Origin: Hyphomicrobium_A sp964405975
Lineage (GTDB): Bacteria > Pseudomonadota > Alphaproteobacteria > Rhizobiales > Hyphomicrobiaceae
Length of the DNA stretch: 64,000 nucleotides
Assembly (NCBI GenBank): GCA_964405975.1
Contig: CAYOPW010000001.1
Coordinates: 65,913 to 129,912 of the forward strand
Direction of reading: 5' to 3'
Shown: positions 1-7,742 of the stretch, one piece after another
Layout of the letters: each line of letters opens with the position of its first letter
Position numbering within the stretch: the first letter of the stretch is position 1
Notes under the pieces: generated by a model
The model's input: only the letters and a program-made list of their open reading frames with translations
The model's database searches: none
Told to the model about the DNA's origin: nothing
Made by a program: the position numbers and the translations under genes

Positions 1-197
1 TGCGATCCACGCTGATTGAACGATCAGCGCTGTTAGAGTTTGAGATCAAAAGCCTTGAGGCCGTGCGCGCCAAGCTTAAGCGCGACGTGGCCTTGCTGTC
101 GCCTGAGCGGCCCAACCCCGACATTGTTGAAGAAATCGCGCGAGGCGTCCTAGGCTTCGTTGATCCCGACGATCGCGTAGTGACCGGCCGCCAATAG
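1..197 (+). CDS. ftsB: septum formation initiator (FtsB/DivIC family), 3' end only
   Basis: The reading frame is open from base 3 to the TAG at 195-197 and gives 64 residues; the 5' end lies outside the window. The visible part starts in a heptad-like stretch (ERSALLEFEIKSLEAVRAKLK) typical of the coiled coil of FtsB/DivIC proteins, followed by a short C-terminal segment (RPNPDIVEEIARGVLGF). The family is a single-pass inner-membrane divisome component that links FtsL/FtsQ to septal wall synthesis. In Hyphomicrobiales a gene of this type commonly sits between eno and pdhA, and pdhA does follow here after 119 nt. The assignment rests on the coiled-coil pattern and this neighbourhood, not on a full-length protein. 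Confidence 0.75.
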   Translation, partial: RSTLIERSALLEFEIKSLEAVRAKLKRDVALLSPERPNPDIVEEIARGVLGFVDPDDRVVTGRQ

Positions 198-316
198 GGG
201 TCTGGGTCCGTTCTGGTCATCGACAACGGCGTCTTGTAGATTTCCCGCAAGCCAGCACGCGCAGCCGGTTCGTCGCCGCAGCGCAATCGTCCTTATCATG
301 AACCTGGGTAAACCTA

Positions 317-1375
317 ATGGCGCCAGCCAAAGCGCAACGCAGCCAGAAGCGATCTCCCTCGGGCAAGACGAAGGCGTCGTCCCGAGCAAAAAAGCAAGCC
401 GTGCCCGCTGAGGCCTTCACACGCGAGGAACAACTTGATGCCTACCGCATGATGCTGCTCATCCGCCGCTTTGAGGAGAAGGCAGGTCAGCTCTACGGCA
501 TGGGACATATTGGCGGCTTTTGTCATCTCTATATCGGTCAAGAAGCGGTCGTCGTGGGGATGCAGGTGAATTTGAAGCCGACTGATCAGGTGATTACGGC
601 CTATCGCGATCATGGTCATATGCTTGCGGCCGGAATGGACCCCAAAGGCGTGATGGCAGAGCTCACCGGTCGCCGCAGTGGTTACTCCAAGGGCAAGGGC
701 GGCTCAATGCACATGTTCTCCATGGAGAAGCACTTCTATGGTGGGCACGGTATCGTCGGAGCAACCGCTCCGTTGGGCGCTGGGTTGGCATTTGCCAACA
801 AGTACAGAGGCAATGACAGTGTCACCTTGTGCTACTTCGGCGATGGCGCAGCGAACCAGGGACAGGTCTACGAGACGTTCAACATGGCAGAACTTTGGGG
901 GCTGCCGGTCGTGTTCATCATCGAAAACAACAGATATGCAATGGGGACAGCGATTGAGCGGTCCTCGTCGACGACAAACCTTTCACAGCGAGGCATTTCG
1001 TTTGCAATTCCCGGCGAGCAAGTTGATGGCATGGACGTACATGCGGTGCGCCAAGCGGGCGCGCGCGCAATCGAATATGCCCGATCGGGCAAAGGCCCGA
1101 TCATTCTCGAGATGATGACCTATCGTTATCGCGGCCATTCGATGTCGGACCCGGCCAAGTATCGCACTCGTGAAGAAGTGCAAAAAATGCGCGAAACGCA
1201 CGACCCAATCGAGCATGTGCGCGAACGGCTGTTACGCGACGGTTTGAAAGACGATGAGTTAAAAAAAATCGACCGTGTGGTGCGCGATATAGTGAATTCG
1301 GCTGCCGATTTTGCGGTCTCCGACGCCGAGCCCGATCCGGATGAACTTTACACCGACGTGTTCGCAACCGATTGA
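317..1375 (+). CDS. pdhA: pyruvate dehydrogenase E1 component, alpha subunit
   Basis: 352 aa. Thiamine-diphosphate-dependent decarboxylation of pyruvate, forming a heterotetramer with PdhB, the first step from pyruvate to acetyl-CoA. The first ~30 residues are a basic, Ala/Lys/Ser-rich tail; the E1 fold follows. The ThDP/Mg motif starts at G175 (GDGAANQGQ) and ends near the NN pair of IIENNRYAMGT. The loop equivalent to the mammalian phosphorylation loop is present (YRYRGHSMSDPAKYRT), though phosphorylation control is not expected in bacteria. The ATG at 317 has only a weak upstream GGGT, but no better start exists before the E1 fold. pdhB begins 21 nt after the stop, so the two are co-transcribed. 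Length is normal for the alphaproteobacterial two-chain E1. Confidence 0.97.
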   Translation: MAPAKAQRSQKRSPSGKTKASSRAKKQAVPAEAFTREEQLDAYRMMLLIRRFEEKAGQLYGMGHIGGFCHLYIGQEAVVVGMQVNLKPTDQVITAYRDHGHMLAAGMDPKGVMAELTGRRSGYSKGKGGSMHMFSMEKHFYGGHGIVGATAPLGAGLAFANKYRGNDSVTLCYFGDGAANQGQVYETFNMAELWGLPVVFIIENNRYAMGTAIERSSSTTNLSQRGISFAIPGEQVDGMDVHAVRQAGARAIEYARSGKGPIILEMMTYRYRGHSMSDPAKYRTREEVQKMRETHDPIEHVRERLLRDGLKDDELKKIDRVVRDIVNSAADFAVSDAEPDPDELYTDVFATD

Positions 1376-1396
1376 GCCGTGCGGGGACGAGACGCG

Positions 1397-2770
1397 ATGC
1401 CGACGCAAATTCTCATGCCAGCACTTTCACCGACCATGGAAGAGGGGACGCTGGCCAAATGGCTGGTTGAGGAAGGTCAGGACGTCAAGTCGGGTGACGT
1501 GATCGCCGAGATTGAGACCGACAAGGCGACAATGGAAGTGGAAGCGGTTGATGAGGGGACGCTTTCCAAAATTCTCATTCCCGCGGGCACCGAAGGCGTG
1601 AAGGTCAATACGCCGATTGCGGTAATTAGTACCGATGATGAGAGCGAGGAGGCCCAAGCACGCGAGATCCCCGACGCGAAGCCAGCCGAGATTGACAGGC
1701 GCCAAGCTCAAGCACCCGCCGTTGAGGCAGCAGTCAGAGCGTCAGTTCCCTTGCCCGCCGCCGAGCCTGAGTTGGCACCAGGAACAGAGACCGTCGTCGT
1801 TACCATGCGCGAAGCGCTGCGCGACGCCATGGCCGAGGAAATGCGCCGCGACCCCGACGTCTTCCTCATGGGTGAGGAAGTGGCGGAATACCAAGGCGCT
1901 TACAAGGTGAGCCAGGGATTACTGGAGGAGTTCGGAGCAAAGCGTGTCATCGATACCCCCATTACCGAGCAAGGATTCGCCGGCATAGGGGTGGGCGCGG
2001 CGTTTGCGGGTTTGAAACCCATCGTGGAATTCATGACCTGGAACTTCGCCATGCAGGCCATCGACCAGATCATCAATTCAGCAGCAAAGTCACGCTACAT
2101 GTCGGGCGGCCAAATGAGCGTTCCCATCGTCTTTCGCGGGCCGAATGGCGCTGCTGCCCGCGTCGCCGCCCAACACAGCCAATGCTATTCAGCATGGTAC
2201 GCACATGTGCCTGGACTCAAAGTTATTGCACCCTCTACGCCCGCCGATGCAAAGGGACTGTTGAAGAATGCGATCCGCAATCACAACCCGGTTATCTTCC
2301 TCGAAAACGAAATCCTCTACGGTAGCAGTGGCCCGGTGCCGGCGGGTGACGATTGGATTGTGCCAATCGGAAAAGCGCGAATTGTGCGTGAAGGACGGCA
2401 TGTCACCATCGTATCGTTTGCACGCGGAATGACATACGCCTTGGAAGCAGCCGATCAGTTGTCCAAAGAAGGCATCGAAGCTGAGGTTATCGATCTGCGC
2501 ACATTGCGTCCCCTCGATCTGGAGACGGTGTTAATGTCGGTGCGCAAGACGAATCGCATAGTCACGGTCGAAGAGGCGTGGCCAGTGTGTTCGGTGGGCT
2601 CCGAAGTCTGCGCCCAAGTGACGATACAGGCTTTTGATGATCTCGACGCCCCGCCGGCCAAGGTCTCCGGCGCGGATGTACCGATGCCCTATGCGGCAAA
2701 CCTGGAGACACTGGCGCTTCCTTCGGCCGATCAGGTCATCGCAGCGGTCAAGTCGGTACTCTACGTGTAA
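1397..2770 (+). CDS. pdhB: pyruvate dehydrogenase E1 component, beta subunit with N-terminal lipoyl domain
   Basis: 457 aa from the ATG at 1397; a GTG at 1379 would add six residues, but MPTQILMPALSPTMEEG is the usual lipoyl-domain N terminus, so 1397 is preferred. Residues 1-77 are a lipoyl domain with the lipoyl-lysine K43 in ETDKATMEVEA. An acidic/Ala/Pro-rich linker of about 50 residues follows, and from ~131 comes the E1-beta transketolase fold (VTMREALRDAMAEEM) with its C-terminal domain. A lipoyl domain on E1-beta is a known alphaproteobacterial arrangement. Here it carries extra weight, because the E2 encoded downstream has none, so this is the only acetyl-carrying swinging arm encoded in the cluster. 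Confidence 0.97.
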   Translation: MPTQILMPALSPTMEEGTLAKWLVEEGQDVKSGDVIAEIETDKATMEVEAVDEGTLSKILIPAGTEGVKVNTPIAVISTDDESEEAQAREIPDAKPAEIDRRQAQAPAVEAAVRASVPLPAAEPELAPGTETVVVTMREALRDAMAEEMRRDPDVFLMGEEVAEYQGAYKVSQGLLEEFGAKRVIDTPITEQGFAGIGVGAAFAGLKPIVEFMTWNFAMQAIDQIINSAAKSRYMSGGQMSVPIVFRGPNGAAARVAAQHSQCYSAWYAHVPGLKVIAPSTPADAKGLLKNAIRNHNPVIFLENEILYGSSGPVPAGDDWIVPIGKARIVREGRHVTIVSFARGMTYALEAADQLSKEGIEAEVIDLRTLRPLDLETVLMSVRKTNRIVTVEEAWPVCSVGSEVCAQVTIQAFDDLDAPPAKVSGADVPMPYAANLETLALPSADQVIAAVKSVLYV

Positions 2771-2791
2771 TTCTGCAAAGGAGGACGAGCA

Positions 2792-3109
2792 ATGGACGAT
2801 GAGCTTCCAGTTGAGCTCGATCCACCCGACGGTGTTGAAGAGTCGGAAACCGCGGTCGAAGTGCTGCGCGCCTGGATCGGCGATGGATCCCTGCTGGTAT
2901 CGCTGAATGCGTCGGCGTTTGGAGATCACGTGGCAGATTGGGGGAGGCTTTTGGCCGAAGTCGGGCATCACGTTGCCAAGGCTGCGGCTCTCAATGGGTA
3001 TATGGCAGAGGACGAGGCGCAAACCGCGCTACGAGAGGCTTTCACAAGCAGCTTTGAGGTGTCGTCGGACAACATGTCTGGTCAACTCAAGGGGCAGACG
3101 AAGCATTGA
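2792..3109 (+). CDS. DUF5076-type small protein in the pdh cluster
   Basis: 105 aa, acidic N terminus, no signal peptide or membrane segment. It matches what I know of DUF5076: short cytosolic alphaproteobacterial proteins with a VLRAWIGDGSLLVSLN-like strand-turn and a helical C-terminal half (here AWIGDGSLLVSLNASAFGD, then VADWGRLLAEVGHHVAKA). A strong ribosome-binding site (AAAGGAGG) lies 7-14 nt before the ATG. It sits 21 nt after pdhB and 100 nt before pdhC, inside the pyruvate dehydrogenase operon, in the place just before the E2 catalytic gene where a lipoyl segment would normally be encoded. The function of the family is unknown to me; a role in assembly of the complex is only a guess from position. 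Confidence 0.75.
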   Translation: MDDELPVELDPPDGVEESETAVEVLRAWIGDGSLLVSLNASAFGDHVADWGRLLAEVGHHVAKAAALNGYMAEDEAQTALREAFTSSFEVSSDNMSGQLKGQTKH

Positions 3110-3209
3110 GGCCGGGCTGCAGGTCTCCTAACACGAGGCTAGGCGTGGCGTTTGGCGTTGGGCTGGTCGATCAGTGGGACCGTGCACACGGCCTGAGGGG
3201 CGCGAGACG

Positions 3210-4175
3210 ATGGCAAACGTAGCTGAGGCCGTTGAAAAGGATCGCATCCTAGCGTCTCCGCTGGCACGAAGACTGGCCAAGCAGGCCGGCCTTGACCTTG
3301 CTGACTTGCAGGGGTCCGGGCCGCGCAATCGCATCATTAAACGCGACATTGAGGCAGCGTTGGGCGCGGGGCGCGGCGGCGCTCCTGCGGGACAGGCCGT
3401 CGCAACTGTGCCGGGCCGCGCCTTTGCCGCTGTTCCGGCGCTCTCTGATGAAAAAATCCTCGCTCTCTATGACAAGGGCACCTACGAAATCGTGCCTCAC
3501 GACAACATGCGCAAGGTGATTGCGGAGCGCCTTACGATTGCCACGCAAACAATCCCGCACTTCTATTTGTCGATCGACTGTCTGTTGGACGACCTGATGC
3601 GCGCCCGCGAGCGCATGAATGCGGCTTCACCGAGCGAGGGGCCACGCGCTTACAAGCTTTCTGTCAACGACTTCATCATCAAGGCGATGGCGCTCGCACT
3701 TCAAGAGGTGCCGGCAGCGAACGCGACGTGGACCGAGAGCGGAATGTTGCGCCACAAGTATTCGGACGTCGGCGTGGCGGTAGCTGTAGAAGGCGGACTG
3801 TTTACGCCCATCATTCATCAAGCCGAGGTCAAATCCCTCTCAGAGATCTCTAACGAGATGCGCGATTTGGCCGATCGCGCGCGCAAGCGCCGACTAGCGC
3901 CACACGAGTACCAGGGCGGCAGCACCTCGATTTCGAATCTGGGCATGTACGGAATCAAAAGTTTCGACGCCGTCATCAATCCGCCGCATGCAACGATCCT
4001 TGCCGTTGGTACCGCCGAGCGCCGGGCCGTCGTCATAGGCGAGAGTATCGTGGCTGCAATCGTGATGAATGTTACGCTTTCTTGCGATCATCGCGTCGTC
4101 GATGGCGCGACCGGTGCGGCCCTACTTTCCGCGTTCAAAGCATTCATCGAAGACCCTGTTCGTATGCTCATTTGA
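3210..4175 (+). CDS. pdhC: dihydrolipoamide acetyltransferase E2 without a lipoyl domain
   Basis: 321 aa from the ATG at 3210, preceded by GAGGGG; a GTG at 3174 would add 12 unrelated residues. Order of parts: about 10 residues of leader, an E3-binding (peripheral subunit-binding) domain at ~12-47 (ILASPLARRLAKQAGLDL, GSGPRNRIIKRDIE), an Ala/Gly linker, then the catalytic acyltransferase domain from ~95 to the end with the active-site motif DHRVVDG (H294, D298). The usual N-terminal lipoyl domain (about 80 residues with ETDKA) is absent. The 100 nt upstream have stops in every frame and no lipoyl remnant, so this is not a frameshift. Acetyl transfer must therefore use the lipoyl arm on PdhB. 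Normal alphaproteobacterial PdhC is about 420-450 aa. Confidence 0.93.
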   Translation: MANVAEAVEKDRILASPLARRLAKQAGLDLADLQGSGPRNRIIKRDIEAALGAGRGGAPAGQAVATVPGRAFAAVPALSDEKILALYDKGTYEIVPHDNMRKVIAERLTIATQTIPHFYLSIDCLLDDLMRARERMNAASPSEGPRAYKLSVNDFIIKAMALALQEVPAANATWTESGMLRHKYSDVGVAVAVEGGLFTPIIHQAEVKSLSEISNEMRDLADRARKRRLAPHEYQGGSTSISNLGMYGIKSFDAVINPPHATILAVGTAERRAVVIGESIVAAIVMNVTLSCDHRVVDGATGAALLSAFKAFIEDPVRMLI

Positions 4176-4424
4176 CGGCGGCTCGTAGCCCGACATCCGT
4201 GCGCGGTACAAATTTGGGGCTCCTGCCGGACTTGCGAAAGGTACTTTGCGACCTGTGGCGAAGCGGGCACGTTAGCCTCATTTCCACTATATAATGCCTG
4301 CAGTTTACGCATTGGGGGCATACGTTTAAGGCACTTCGCTTGTGACTGGTCGGCGGCGAGACTAGAAGCGGAAGGAACGCTGCCGGCGTCCCTTCCCAAC
4401 GTTTCAGCGTCGGAGTACTGCGCT
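4176..4424 (+). promoter_or_regulatory. intergenic region with a candidate -10 (TATAAT) before the lipoprotein genes
   Basis: This 249-nt gap separates pdhC from the first lipoprotein gene. A perfect TATAAT is at 4290-4295 within ACTATATAATGCC. No good TTGACA-like -35 is seen 16-18 nt upstream, so it is only a candidate. It would give the lipoprotein/lpd part of the cluster its own transcription start, about 125 nt before the ATG at 4425. Confidence 0.3.
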
Positions 4425-5120
4425 ATGAAGACCAATAAAAAATTCTGCATCGCTTCTCTTGCGGTCGCGGTTCTCGTCTCGGGTTGTGCCCAAGACGGTA
4501 CGATGACCACGGGCAGCCTGAATGCCGCCCCCGATCCCGCTTGTGTGACGCTTGCTGCCCAAATCAAGACGCTACAAGACCAAGGCGTACCTGAGAAGGT
4601 CGCTAAGGCGGCGAAAAAGAAGCACAAGCTGAATTCTTCGGACCTTGCCAAGGCTGCCGAACTCAACAAGGCCAACGCTGACTTCCAGGCGAAATGCTCA
4701 AACTTGCCGACGAGCCCAAGCGTCGCAGCGGTGCCGGCGGATGCAGACAAGAAAAAGGCTGCGGCCTTAAAGCGAAAGTTAGCAGCAACGAAGCCGCCCA
4801 TTCCCGTGCATAAGCCCACAGTGGCCTCGCTCGGCGCGGCGGACGCAAGTGCTCAAGCGCCGAATAAACCTGAGGCAACCCAAACAACTCCACCGATGGG
4901 AGCGGCCGTTATCGCTCCACCAGCGCAGGACAATCCCACTCCGGCGCAAGCATCTCCTCAGATCGGAACCGCTGTGATCGCACCAATAACCCAAAAGGAG
5001 CCCGGGCCGGGGCAACCATCATTGGAGACGGGAAGTATATCAGCTGCACCGGCTGAAGCGGAAACGACGCAGACGCCAGCACAGCAAGAAGCCCCTGCCG
5101 ATGTGGAACCGGCGCAGTAA
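4425..5120 (+). CDS. lipoprotein with Cys-to-Cys module and Pro/Ala-rich tail
   Basis: 231 aa. A type II signal peptide is clear: basic MKTNKK, hydrophobic core, lipobox LVSGC with the modified Cys at C21. A compact helical module follows from C40 to C91 (52 residues) with the landmark QGVPEKV and a Lys-rich stretch. This module recurs with the same Cys-to-Cys spacing in the next gene. The rest (~105-231) is low-complexity and Pro/Ala/Gln/Thr-rich, with an imperfect repeat around GAAVIAP and GTAVIAP, probably an extended periplasmic spacer. GGAG lies about 11 nt before the ATG. I do not recognise the family; it is inserted between pdhC and lpd although it is clearly exported. Confidence 0.8.
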   Translation: MKTNKKFCIASLAVAVLVSGCAQDGTMTTGSLNAAPDPACVTLAAQIKTLQDQGVPEKVAKAAKKKHKLNSSDLAKAAELNKANADFQAKCSNLPTSPSVAAVPADADKKKAAALKRKLAATKPPIPVHKPTVASLGAADASAQAPNKPEATQTTPPMGAAVIAPPAQDNPTPAQASPQIGTAVIAPITQKEPGPGQPSLETGSISAAPAEAETTQTPAQQEAPADVEPAQ

Positions 5121-5230
5121 GACACGACAACCGCACGCGAGGGGCTTGCGCACTACGTTTACGTGTGGTGAAAACACGACTTGGCTTGTCTCTGGTGGTG
5201 GAGGGCAAGTAGAAGGACACGGGGCAAAGA

Positions 5231-5500
5231 ATGTGCGTTTCTAAGAGGCTTGTTACCAGCGCTGCGACGTTAGTGCTTGCGGCATGTGCTGCCAATGGCG
5301 ATCCCGGCGCAGCCCCTCTGGCCGGGGGCCAAACCTGCCAGACTATTCGCACCGATCTCAACCGTCTCGACAGCAAGGGCGTGCCCGCCCTCGTGGAACG
5401 GCAGAACGCTGGTAAGAAGCTCTCAAAATCACAAAAAGCCCAGGCTGATCTCTATAATCGCCTCTTAAACGAATATCTCGGCGCACGCTGCCACGTATGA
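5231..5500 (+). CDS. small lipoprotein, paralogue of the preceding module
   Basis: 89 aa. Signal peptide MCVSKRLVTSAATLVLAAC with lipobox LAAC (Cys19), then a Gly/Ala/Pro linker and one module from C36 to C87, exactly 52 residues as in the upstream lipoprotein. A gapless alignment shares C, T, L, GVP, V, K, S, N, A and C at matching places (12 identities by eye). The protein ends two residues after the second Cys, so it is essentially the bare module on a lipid anchor. The paired cysteines could form a disulfide in the periplasm. The gene precedes lpd by 64 nt. Function unknown; conserved spacing argues for a real duplicated domain. Confidence 0.75.
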   Translation: MCVSKRLVTSAATLVLAACAANGDPGAAPLAGGQTCQTIRTDLNRLDSKGVPALVERQNAGKKLSKSQKAQADLYNRLLNEYLGARCHV

Positions 5501-5564
5501 TGTGGTGGGGGCTCGGCACCACTCGGCGCCGGAGTTCTTGCCCTAGCGGAGGGGTGCGCGCCGC

Positions 5565-7028
5565 ATGACCAACCGCGACTACGACATTATTGTCATCGGC
5601 GCTGGGCCTGGCGGCTATGTGGCCGCCATTCGCGCTGCGCAACTTGGGTTTCGAACCGCTGTCGTCGAGCGCGCCCACTTGGGCGGCATTTGTCTGAATT
5701 GGGGTTGCATTCCAACCAAGGCCCTCCTGCGGTCTGCTGAGATTTTTCGTACGTGCGCACGTTCCGATGAGTTCGGCGTCGCGCACGGCGGTAATACGCA
5801 CGCCGATCTAGAAGCGCTTGTGGGCCGATCACGGGCAGTGGCCGGCGAGCTCAACACGGGTGTTGGCTTTCTGCTCAAAAAGAACGGTGTCGATATCATT
5901 TGGGGAGAGGCGCGGATTGCCTCTCGCGGAAAACTCGTGGTCAAGGCGCGTAAGAAGGCGCCCGCGGCCTACGAAACTTCCGCCCCCAAAGACGCGTTAG
6001 GCCCTGGAGACTACGCGGCAAAACACATCATCGTTGCAACCGGCGCGCGGCCTCGGGTGCTTCCTGGTCTGGAGCCGGACGGCAAACTGATCTGGACGTA
6101 TTTTGAGGCAATGGTGCCGCCGGCAATTCCAAAGTCGCTGCTCGTCATTGGCTCCGGCGCGATCGGAATCGAGTTTGCCTCCTTCTATCGAACCCTCGGT
6201 GCCGACGTGATAGTGGTCGAGATCCTGCCTGAGATTCTGCCGGCCGAAGACGCAGAAATTGCCACGCAAGCGCGAAAAGCGTTCGAGAAGCATGGCATGA
6301 AGATTTTCACGAGCGCCAAGGTGGCCGTGTTGGAAAAAGCGGCTGGTGCCGTTAGCGCCACCATAGAGCTTGGAGACGGAAAGCGTCACACCATGAAAGT
6401 AGAACGCGCGATATCGGCTGTCGGAGTGGTGGGAAATATCACAGGGCTGGGTTTAAAAGAGCTTGGCGTCACGATTGATAGAGGAACGATTGTTGCCGAC
6501 GGCCTCGGGCGGACGAATGTCCCGGGCATCTACGCGATCGGCGATGTGGCGGGAGCGCCAATGCTGGCACACAAGGCTGAGCATGAAGGCGTGGCGTGCG
6601 TTGAGGCAATCAAGGGCCTCAACATTCATGGGCTCGACAAGCTGCGCATCCCCGGCTGCACGTACTCAGATCCTCAAGTCGCATCCGTTGGCCTCAGTGA
6701 AGCTAAGGCTAAAGCGGCGGGCCGGCAGGTGCGCATCGGGCGCTTTCCATTTCGCGCCAACGGCAAAGCGCTGGCGCTAGGCGAACGCGAAGGCCTCGTC
6801 AAAACTATATTTGACGCCAACACCGGTGAGCTGATCGGGGCCCACATGGTTGGCGCTGAGGTGACCGAGCTGATCCAGGGCTTTGTTATTGCGATGCAAC
6901 TTGAAGCCACTGAGGAAGATCTCATGCATACGGTCTTCCCACATCCCACACTATCGGAGATGATGCACGAGAGCGTATTGGCGGCTTACGGCCGGGCTAT
7001 TCATATCCCGCCGGCTGCCAGCCGCTGA
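5565..7028 (+). CDS. lpdA: dihydrolipoyl dehydrogenase (E3)
   Basis: 487 aa, normal length. FAD-dependent reoxidation of dihydrolipoamide to lipoamide, with electrons passed to NAD+. FAD-binding GAGPGG at 12-17, redox-active disulfide C43-C48 in GGICLNWGCIPTK, NAD-binding GSGAIG near 200, second FAD motif ending in YAIGDVAG near 325, and the C-terminal dimer domain with the catalytic His-Glu pair H460/E465 in HPTLSE. No lipoyl domain is fused to its N terminus, so it does not make up for the one missing from PdhC. GGAGGGG stands about 10 nt before the ATG. This completes the E1-E2-E3 set in one cluster. Confidence 0.97.
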   Translation: MTNRDYDIIVIGAGPGGYVAAIRAAQLGFRTAVVERAHLGGICLNWGCIPTKALLRSAEIFRTCARSDEFGVAHGGNTHADLEALVGRSRAVAGELNTGVGFLLKKNGVDIIWGEARIASRGKLVVKARKKAPAAYETSAPKDALGPGDYAAKHIIVATGARPRVLPGLEPDGKLIWTYFEAMVPPAIPKSLLVIGSGAIGIEFASFYRTLGADVIVVEILPEILPAEDAEIATQARKAFEKHGMKIFTSAKVAVLEKAAGAVSATIELGDGKRHTMKVERAISAVGVVGNITGLGLKELGVTIDRGTIVADGLGRTNVPGIYAIGDVAGAPMLAHKAEHEGVACVEAIKGLNIHGLDKLRIPGCTYSDPQVASVGLSEAKAKAAGRQVRIGRFPFRANGKALALGEREGLVKTIFDANTGELIGAHMVGAEVTELIQGFVIAMQLEATEEDLMHTVFPHPTLSEMMHESVLAAYGRAIHIPPAASR

Positions 7029-7073
7029 TTTCGGCTGCATACAGCGCCCTAGGGCCTTAGGGGAGGAACGATA

Positions 7074-7328
7074 ATGAACATCGAAACACGCGCGCTAATC
7101 ACTTTCCTCATCATTGGTATCGTCGCAGGCTTCATCGCCTCATTGGTCGTCGGCGGAAGTGGGCTTGTGCGATATCTCATCACGGGCGTTATCGGCGCCT
7201 TCGTCGGGGGCTATCTATTCGATGTGCTGGGCGTTGATCTCGGGATCAAGAACCGCATCGCGTCGCAAATCGTCACAGCAACGGTGGGCGCCATCGTTAT
7301 CATCATTCTGGCACGTCTCATCGCGTAA
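7074..7328 (+). CDS. GlsB/YeaQ/YmgE family membrane protein (first copy)
   Basis: 84 aa, three predicted membrane helices rich in Gly/Ile/Val. The family pattern is seen: an N-terminal helix with GIVAGFIASLVVGG, a central GLVRYLITGVIGAFVGGYLF, and a last helix VGAIVIIILARLIA. These are the transglycosylase-associated or stress-response small membrane proteins; no enzymatic activity is established. GGGGAGG lies about 8 nt before the ATG. It follows lpd by 45 nt and is followed by a second copy, so it may be read with the lpd transcript. Confidence 0.85.
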   Translation: MNIETRALITFLIIGIVAGFIASLVVGGSGLVRYLITGVIGAFVGGYLFDVLGVDLGIKNRIASQIVTATVGAIVIIILARLIA

Positions 7329-7371
7329 AACAGAAAACATAAAGAGCACTTCAATAGGGGATTGGCGAGCG

Positions 7372-7641
7372 ATGGAAGATTACTCAGCTTACTGGCCGTG
7401 GATCATCATGGCGCTAAACGGTCTCGTTGCCGGTTGGCTCGCCGGGCTGATACTCGGTGGCGGAGGGCTAATTCGAAACATGTTCGTTGGAATCATTGGA
7501 GCCTATATAGGCGGCGCCATGGTTCGTGCGAACCTGCTTAATCTGCCCTTCACAACAGGGTCCGAATTCGGCGACCAAGTCGTCGTTTCGACCATCGGCG
7601 CTATCGTCATAGTCATTCTGGCGCGCATCATTGCGCGATAG
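7372..7641 (+). CDS. GlsB/YeaQ/YmgE family membrane protein (second copy)
   Basis: 89 aa from the ATG at 7372; earlier in-frame codons at 7114 onward only overlap the first copy in another frame. Same three-helix layout: WIIMALNGLVAGWLAGLILGG, LIRNMFVGIIGAYIGG, IGAIVIVILARIIAR. It is a tandem paralogue of the preceding gene, about 43 nt downstream, with a more hydrophobic N terminus. The two could form hetero-oligomers, but this is inference only. Confidence 0.85.
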   Translation: MEDYSAYWPWIIMALNGLVAGWLAGLILGGGGLIRNMFVGIIGAYIGGAMVRANLLNLPFTTGSEFGDQVVVSTIGAIVIVILARIIAR

Positions 7642-7742
7642 CATGATCTGGCAGCAAGCGCAGGGCTTGATTGGCGCCAAGGTATTGGCCACGTTTATCG
7701 CTGAAAAGGCGGCCTGCTTGCTGGTTGCTGCTTGGAGCGTGA

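Noticed and set aside
3110..3209. Possible frameshifted lipoyl domain before pdhC
   Set aside because: The stretch is only 100 nt, has stops in all forward frames and encodes no ETDKA-like segment.
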